Source: an uncultured Rikenellaceae bacterium (lineage in GTDB: Bacteria; Bacteroidota; Bacteroidia; Bacteroidales; UBA932). Taken from it: DNA of 36,335 nt. Location of the stretch: the NCBI GenBank assembly GCA_937906485.1, contig CALCYB010000099.1:1-36335 (forward strand). Reading direction: 5' to 3'. Numbering within the stretch: the stretch's first letter is position 1; every line of letters starts with the position of its first letter. The notes under the pieces were generated by a model. That model made no database searches, was not told the origin of the DNA, and saw only the letters and a list, made by a program, of their open reading frames with translations. This document shows, one piece after another, positions 31,752 to 36,335 of the stretch. The translations under genes and the position numbers were made by a program.

Positions 31752-32651
31752 ATGAATCCGACTACTAAGAAAATTCTGCAAGAAGTCAAGGCGTACTTTA
31801 TCATTACGTTAGGTTTGCTCTGCTATACGGGCGGTTGGTCCATTTTCTTGCTGCCGAATAATCTGGTGGGTGGCGGTGTTTCCGGTATTGGTGCGGTGAT
31901 TCAGTACATTACCGGTATTCCTGTCAGCTATTCGTTCTTCTTTATCAACCTGATCCTCTTGCTGATTGCTTTGAAGATCCTCGGGAAAGGCTTTGGTATC
32001 AAGACGGTCTTTGCCATCATTGTGGCCTCGCTCGCCTATGAAGTCTGGCCGATGATCATTCCGCAGGAATTTATCGATCAGATGTCCAGCAACGGGGACC
32101 TGTTGTGTACCATTATCGGAGGGGTGATGTCCGGTGTGGGAATCGGGATTACCTTCAATCAAGGAGGAAGTACCGGTGGAACAGACATTGTGGTCTTGAT
32201 GATCAACAAGTATTACAACATTTCTCCGGGCCGTCTGCTGCTGCTGATCGATATCTTTATCGTGGCCTCTTCGTTGTTGGTACCCACCGATCAGGGGATT
32301 GGAGCCCGAATGGCAACTTTGGTTTATGGTTATATCCTGATTTTTGTCTGTGGAAGTGCTTTGGATATGTTCATTTCAGGAACCAAGCAATCGGTCCAAC
32401 TGATTATCTTCTCCAAGAAATATGAGGAAATTGCTGACCGGATTACCGGCGAACTCCACCGGGGTGTGACGGTTCTGGACGGCACCGGCTGGTTTACCAA
32501 GAAGGAAGGCAAGATTCTGCTGGTGATTACCCGCAAGACCGAAACCAGTTTCATCATGCGCATCATTCGTGAGGTGGATAAAGATGCTTTCTTGTCAATG
32601 GGTGCTGTGTCAGGAGTTTATGGACAAGGTTTTGATCAGATCAGGAAGTAG
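31752..32651 (+). CDS. YitT family membrane protein
   Basis: A 299-residue inner-membrane protein with about six transmembrane helices (DUF161/YitT_membrane) and a C-terminal soluble DUF2179 domain (about 220-290). Signatures are LLPNNLVGGGVSGIGAVI near 34, FNQGGSTGGTDIVVLMIN near 136-153, and RGVTVLDGTGWFTKKEGKILLVITRKTE in the soluble part. The cellular function of the family is not known; the DUF2179 part resembles small ligand-binding regulatory domains. It may be cotranscribed with leuS. Confidence 0.92.
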   Translation: MNPTTKKILQEVKAYFIITLGLLCYTGGWSIFLLPNNLVGGGVSGIGAVIQYITGIPVSYSFFFINLILLLIALKILGKGFGIKTVFAIIVASLAYEVWPMIIPQEFIDQMSSNGDLLCTIIGGVMSGVGIGITFNQGGSTGGTDIVVLMINKYYNISPGRLLLLIDIFIVASSLLVPTDQGIGARMATLVYGYILIFVCGSALDMFISGTKQSVQLIIFSKKYEEIADRITGELHRGVTVLDGTGWFTKKEGKILLVITRKTETSFIMRIIREVDKDAFLSMGAVSGVYGQGFDQIRK

Positions 32652-32718
32652 AAGTTTTTTTACAAAAAAAATATTTTTTAAAAACAGATAAATCTTTGTC
32701 TGTCAGTTATCTTTCTCT

Positions 32719-32747
32719 TTGTTTCGGCTGAAGATTGTGTAATTTTA
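32719..32747 (+). promoter_or_regulatory. Possible promoter of the AraC-type gene pair
   Basis: TTG at 32719-32721 and TAATTTTA at 32740-32747 with an 18-base spacer; the last base of the -7 element deviates. A very AT-rich stretch with long T and A runs (32656-32692) lies just upstream. Confidence 0.4.
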
Positions 32748-32773
32748 CATCAGCCCAAGTCGCAGGAGAAACA

Positions 32774-33685
32774 ATGATGACAAGACTAATGCATTGGGAG
32801 GCGCTGGTGCCTCAATTGATTTGGGTGGCTGTCTATGGGGCAGCTGCCTTTTTTTTACTATACGTCCATCGTCAGTCAGACCTTAATGATCCTGATGCCG
32901 GTCCTGCTGCCAGGCAACGGTGCCTGTGGATCTATTTGTCTGCCTGTGGGGTGATGGTACTTGTACTGCTGCTTGGTTTCGTGCTGGAGGATCCGATGAC
33001 CAAGAAGCAGTATGTAAAGCAGTTTTTGCTGTTCCAGCTATATCAGATCCGGGTCTTCTGTACCCTTTGTTTGCCAAAAGCAAGGTTCGTGGGGTATGGA
33101 CGATGGGTGGGAATCGGGGTTTGTATGGCTGTCGGACTGCTGATGCTCTTTTTCCCCGATAAGGAATGGGTGATGCTGATGGTGGCTCTCGCTTTCCAGG
33201 TGGATTTTTTCTGTCTGCTGTATACTGCTCTTCGGAGTAAGTCCCCGGAAACATCCACTTTTCAGGATCTTTCTCCACCGGGGGAGGTCCCGCCCATGGG
33301 CTTCCGTTTTTCTGCGGAGGATTTTGATGCGGCATCCATTCCCGGTCGTCTGTTGCGCCTGTTTCGGGATAAGAAGATCTTCCTGCGTCCCAATCTGACC
33401 CTGGATGAGGTGGCCTTTGAGCTGGGTACCAACAAAACTTACTTGTCCAAGTGTGTAAACATTGAGCTTCGGGTCAATTTTCGGGAATTTGTGAATGCTT
33501 ATCGGGTGCAGGAGGCCATGCTGCTGTTTGAGGCTGATCCGAATTTGTCGCTGATGGAATTGTGTGAGCGGAGCGGATTTAAAAATCAGTCCTCGTTTAC
33601 CTTTTCGTTCAAATTGAACACCGGGCAGACCCCGGGCGAGTGGTGTAGGGATGTGAAACAACGTAAAATGAATGAAAGTCAGTGA
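32774..33685 (+). CDS. Membrane-bound AraC-type transcription regulator
   Basis: A 303-residue protein with four to five hydrophobic helices in the first half (about 12-30, 51-71, 84-100, 111-127, 131-151) and a cytoplasmic AraC-type DNA-binding domain (about 205-293) with two helix-turn-helix parts: LTLDEVAFELGTNKTYLSKCVN and LSLMELCERSGFKNQSSFTFSFKLNTGQTPGEW. It could sense a membrane signal and bind DNA directly. The frame is open from 32735. The ATG at 32774 is chosen because an AGGAG sits at 32764-32768 with 5-base spacing, a clear ribosome site unusual for this genome; 32777 is also possible. It overlaps the next gene by 14 bases. Confidence 0.85.
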   Translation: MMTRLMHWEALVPQLIWVAVYGAAAFFLLYVHRQSDLNDPDAGPAARQRCLWIYLSACGVMVLVLLLGFVLEDPMTKKQYVKQFLLFQLYQIRVFCTLCLPKARFVGYGRWVGIGVCMAVGLLMLFFPDKEWVMLMVALAFQVDFFCLLYTALRSKSPETSTFQDLSPPGEVPPMGFRFSAEDFDAASIPGRLLRLFRDKKIFLRPNLTLDEVAFELGTNKTYLSKCVNIELRVNFREFVNAYRVQEAMLLFEADPNLSLMELCERSGFKNQSSFTFSFKLNTGQTPGEWCRDVKQRKMNESQ

Positions 33686-34154
33686 GATTGGAGATTGGTT
33701 GCGAGGGTTGGCCAACCACACGCAACCGCGTAGGGAAGCCGAAAAGGCTATGCAAGAGGAGGCGGTACGTTCTTCTGCTTATGAAAAAGAATACCTCAAG
33801 ATGCGTCACCTGTTCCGGTGTGTGGACCAGCAGGTAAGGAAAGAACGTCTTTATCTGCTGCCGAAATTGAGTTTGAATCAATTGGCGATGCGGGTAGGAA
33901 CGAACCGGACCTACCTGTCGCGGGCCTTTGCGTTGTCAGGGGAGCATTTCAGGGATTACCTGTTCCGGCTTCGGATGGAAGCCTTGGATGGAATCCTGGA
34001 CGATCCCTTGCAGCGGCAGAAGCTGGACAAGGATCAGGTTGATTATTATGCTGCTGCAGGTTTTACCAATGAACGGACCCTTTCCCGCCGTCTGTTGCAG
34101 GAAAGAGGGGTGAACTATCATCAATTGATCAGGGAGCGCAAGGACAATTCCTAA
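33672..34154 (+). CDS. Short AraC-type DNA-binding protein
   Basis: A 160-residue protein with a helical N-terminus (1-60, no membrane helix) and an AraC-like double helix-turn-helix (about 66-155). The first half, LSLNQLAMRVGTNRTYLSRAF, closely parallels LTLDEVAFELGTNKTYLSKCV of the preceding gene; the second half (VDYYAAAGFTNERTLSRRLLQERGVNYHQLI) is more divergent. It has no sensor domain. Its start lies inside the end of the membrane-bound regulator gene, so the two are translationally coupled and may act together or against each other on shared sites. Whether the second HTH still binds DNA is uncertain. Confidence 0.82.
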   Translation: MKVSEIGDWLRGLANHTQPRREAEKAMQEEAVRSSAYEKEYLKMRHLFRCVDQQVRKERLYLLPKLSLNQLAMRVGTNRTYLSRAFALSGEHFRDYLFRLRMEALDGILDDPLQRQKLDKDQVDYYAAAGFTNERTLSRRLLQERGVNYHQLIRERKDNS

Positions 34155-34162
34155 TTAATTCG

Positions 34163-34170
34163 TAATTTTG
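34163..34170 (+). promoter_or_regulatory. Possible -7 element of ettA
   Basis: TAATTTTG fits TAnnTTTG 18 bases before the ettA ATG. A -33 TTG is not present at the right distance, so confidence is low. Confidence 0.35.
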
Positions 34171-34187
34171 TCGTCAAATACAAGATT

Positions 34188-35864
34188 ATGGCAGACGAAA
34201 AGATTATTTTTTCCATGAATGGGGTAGGAAAGATCCTCCCCCACAACAATAAAGTCATCCTGAAGGACATCTACTTGTCTTTCTTCTATGGCGCAAAAAT
34301 CGGAATCATCGGTTTGAACGGTTCCGGTAAATCCACATTGATGAAGATCATTGCCGGTTTGGAAAAATCCTATCAGGGAGAAGTGGTATGGGCACCGGGC
34401 TATACCGTCGGTTACCTGGAGCAGGAGCCCCAGTTGGACGACACCAAGACGGTGCGGGAAGTGGTGGAAGAAGGCGTTCAGGAAGTGGTGGACCTGTTGA
34501 AGGAGTACGAAGCGGTGAACCTGAAGTTCTGTGAGCCGTTGGAAGATGACGAAATGAACAAACTGATCGCTTATCAAGGCGAATTGACCGAGAAGATCGA
34601 CCATGTCGGTGGTTGGGATATTGACTCCAAACTTGAACGGGCGATGGATGCCCTGCAATGTCCGGAGCCGGATGCATTGGTGAAGAACCTCAGTGGAGGG
34701 GAACGTCGTCGTGTCGCTTTGTGCCGCCTGTTGTTGCGTGAGCCGGATGTGCTGTTGTTGGACGAGCCGACCAACCACCTGGACACCGAAAGTATCCAAT
34801 GGCTGGAAGCTCACCTGCAACAATACAAAGGTACTGTGATTGCGGTTACCCACGACCGTTATTTCCTGGATAACGTGGCCGGTTGGATCCTGGAACTGGA
34901 CCGTGGGGAAGGAATTCCCTGGAAAGGAAACTATTCTTCCTGGTTGGATCAGAAGAGCAAGCGTCTGGCCCAGGAAGAGAAACAGGAAAGCAAACGTCGC
35001 AAGACCCTGGAACGCGAATTGGAATGGGTACGGATGGCACCCAAGGCACGTCATGCCAAGTCCAAAGCCCGTCTGTCTGCGTACGAAAAGATGTTGAACG
35101 AGGATGGCCGTCAAAAGGAAGAACGTCTGGAAATCTTCATTCCGAACGGTCCCCGGTTGGGTAGCCGTGTGATTGAGGCGAAGGATGTGACCAAGGGATT
35201 CGGTGATCGGATCCTGTTCGAAGGCCTGGATTTCAAACTTCCGCAAGGGGGAATTGTTGGGGTTATCGGTCCGAATGGTGCCGGTAAAACGACACTCTTC
35301 CGCCTGATAATGGGCATCGAACAGGCCGACCGAGGAGAATTTACCGTGGGCGAAACTGTCAAGATCGCATATGTGGACCAACAGCACAAGGAAATTGATC
35401 CGGACAAGACCGTGTACGAAACCATCGCGGATGATTCGGAGTTTGTGCGTCTGGGCAATAAGGAAGTCAATGCACGTGCTTATGTGTCCCGCTTCAATTT
35501 CTCCGGTGCAGATCAGGAGAAAAAATGTGGCATCCTCAGTGGTGGTGAACGCAACCGTCTGCACCTTGCGCTGACCTTGAAACAGGAGGCCAATGTGCTG
35601 TTGTTGGACGAACCGACCAACGACGTGGACGTGAACACCATCCGCGCTTTGGAAGAAGGGTTGGAAAACTTTGCCGGCTGTGCCGTGGTGATTTCACACG
35701 ACCGTTGGTTCCTGGACCGGATTGCTACCCACATTCTGGCATTTGAAGGTGAGTCCAAGGTCTATTTCTTTGAAGGGACTTATTCCGAATACGAAGAGAA
35801 CAAAAAAATGCGCTTAGGCAATGTTGAACCCAAGCGCTTCAAATACAAGAAACTGAAAGAATAA
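34188..35864 (+). CDS. ettA: Energy-dependent translational throttle protein EttA (ABC-F)
   Basis: Cytoplasmic ABC-F ATPase that binds the ribosomal E site and gates elongation according to the energy state. It has 558 residues, two ATPase domains and no membrane part. Domain 1 has Walker A GLNGSGKST (42-50), signature LSGGERRR and LLLDEPTNHLD. The linker carries the EttA-type stretch ELEWVRMAPKARHAKSKARL. Domain 2 has Walker A GPNGAGKTT (361-369), signature LSGGERNR and LLLDEPTNDVDVNT. The final segment (RLGNVEPKRFKYKKLKE) is also that of EttA. It converges with the CCA-adding enzyme gene, 7 bases between stops. Confidence 0.95.
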   Translation: MADEKIIFSMNGVGKILPHNNKVILKDIYLSFFYGAKIGIIGLNGSGKSTLMKIIAGLEKSYQGEVVWAPGYTVGYLEQEPQLDDTKTVREVVEEGVQEVVDLLKEYEAVNLKFCEPLEDDEMNKLIAYQGELTEKIDHVGGWDIDSKLERAMDALQCPEPDALVKNLSGGERRRVALCRLLLREPDVLLLDEPTNHLDTESIQWLEAHLQQYKGTVIAVTHDRYFLDNVAGWILELDRGEGIPWKGNYSSWLDQKSKRLAQEEKQESKRRKTLERELEWVRMAPKARHAKSKARLSAYEKMLNEDGRQKEERLEIFIPNGPRLGSRVIEAKDVTKGFGDRILFEGLDFKLPQGGIVGVIGPNGAGKTTLFRLIMGIEQADRGEFTVGETVKIAYVDQQHKEIDPDKTVYETIADDSEFVRLGNKEVNARAYVSRFNFSGADQEKKCGILSGGERNRLHLALTLKQEANVLLLDEPTNDVDVNTIRALEEGLENFAGCAVVISHDRWFLDRIATHILAFEGESKVYFFEGTYSEYEENKKMRLGNVEPKRFKYKKLKE

Positions 35865-35871
35865 CCTTCCG

Positions 35872-36335
35872 TCAGGACGGTTGTCCGGTTTCGGCAAGCA
35901 ACTGATCAAGGGTGAGGATCGGGGTCAGTCCCAGTTCCTCGCCTTTTTTCATCATCAGGGGCAAGGTGGCTTTCAGACTGTTTTCCACTCCGTCGTCCAG
36001 GATGGCATTCTTGATGTATTCTTTGATGATGCCGATCTGCGGGCCGGGAGGAATGTTGAACACGCGCATGATTAGCGCGCCATCTACCGGTGGCTTGAAG
36101 TTGCGGATGGCGTCTTTTTCTTCTACCTCAATGAGTTTCTCACGAACCAATTCGAAATTGCGTTTGTGTTTGCGGACGGTCATTTCGTTCTTGGACGTGA
36201 TGTCCGCACCGCAGAGCAGCATCAGATCGTCAATGTCGTCTCCTGCATCAAAAAGCAGCCGGCGGACTGCAGAATCCGTGACGGTATCCTGGACCAGAGC
36301 GATGGGTCGCAGGTGTAGTCCGACCAGCTTCTGCA
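35872..36335 (-). CDS. cca: CCA tRNA nucleotidyltransferase (HD type), 3' part only
   Basis: The reading frame stays open to the right edge of the window, so the gene's 5' end lies outside and only about 154 C-terminal residues are visible. They contain GLHLRPIALVQDTVTDSAVRRLLFDAGDDIDDLMLLCGADITSKN-type sequence, then VREKLIEVEEKDAIRNFKPPVDG and IPPGPQIGIIKEYIKNAILD. These match the HD and C-terminal region of the CCA-adding enzymes / poly(A) polymerases of Bacteroidota, which repair the 3' CCA end of tRNA. The nucleotidyltransferase head with the catalytic Asp residues is off the window. An ATG at 36222 is internal, not the start. Confidence 0.9.
   Translation of the reverse strand, partial: QKLVGLHLRPIALVQDTVTDSAVRRLLFDAGDDIDDLMLLCGADITSKNEMTVRKHKRNFELVREKLIEVEEKDAIRNFKPPVDGALIMRVFNIPPGPQIGIIKEYIKNAILDDGVENSLKATLPLMMKKGEELGLTPILTLDQLLAETGQPS

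Noticed and set aside
32652..32700. Terminator after the YitT-family gene
   Set aside because: Long T and A runs are present but there is no convincing GC-containing stem before a T run.
34155..35564. Open frame of 469 codons opposite ettA
   Set aside because: Composition is that of a reverse-strand shadow, with no motifs, and it covers a clear ABC-F gene.

Overview
The window is chromosomal DNA of a member of the Bacteroidota, most likely order Bacteroidales. Four things point there. Several genes have promoters of the TTG / TAnnTTTG type (8634-8664, 9999-10028, 13681-13711, 25862-25891, 28911-28939), and most genes lack a clear Shine-Dalgarno site. The protein families are typical of the phylum: DUF4249 lipoproteins, FISUMP, an Rnf operon with a SoxR_RseC protein, and M28 and TonB_C domains. 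Genus cannot be fixed by eye. No rRNA, tRNA, CRISPR array, transposase or phage gene was recognised, and no gene-free stretch exceeds 300 bases.

Layout. (1) 1-8105 (+) reads as one long operon: dnaB, a DUF3108 exported protein, an RseC-like protein, rnfB-C-D-G-E-A and a small TPR protein. A convergent SpoU-family RNA methyltransferase follows. (2) 8691-12678 (+) holds glyA, rpsO and pnp, with recognisable promoters and terminators. (3) 12759-18423 is an AT-richer accessory island: one outer-membrane-type protein on the minus strand, then five plus-strand genes in the mirrored family order A-B-C-B'-A'. A and A' are paralogous unknown lipoproteins, B and B' are DUF4249 lipoproteins, and C is a small beta-barrel. 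(4) 18452-22418 holds apbE (minus), which makes the flavinyl bond needed by RnfD and RnfG, then a FISUMP lipoprotein and a LemA / TPM / TPM set. (5) 22302-25827 (minus) is an operon of DUF389 membrane protein, CapA-like protein and PhoH ATPase. (6) 25922-36335 holds a SPOR lipoprotein, gcvT, an M28-TonB_C fusion that looks catalytically dead, leuS, a YitT-family membrane protein, two overlapping AraC-type regulators, ettA, and the 3' part of a CCA-adding enzyme gene (minus).

How the genes work together. RnfABCDGE couples ferredoxin:NAD+ electron transfer to ion pumping, and ApbE loads its covalent flavins. glyA and gcvT feed one-carbon metabolism. dnaB, rpsO, pnp, leuS, ettA and cca are housekeeping genes. 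The most unusual content is the lipoprotein/barrel island, the M28-TonB_C pseudoenzyme, and a 117-base antisense overlap in which the glycine-rich tail of a TPM protein lies opposite an extra low-complexity tail of PhoH. The island is the best candidate for an undescribed surface system, but its function cannot be read from sequence alone.
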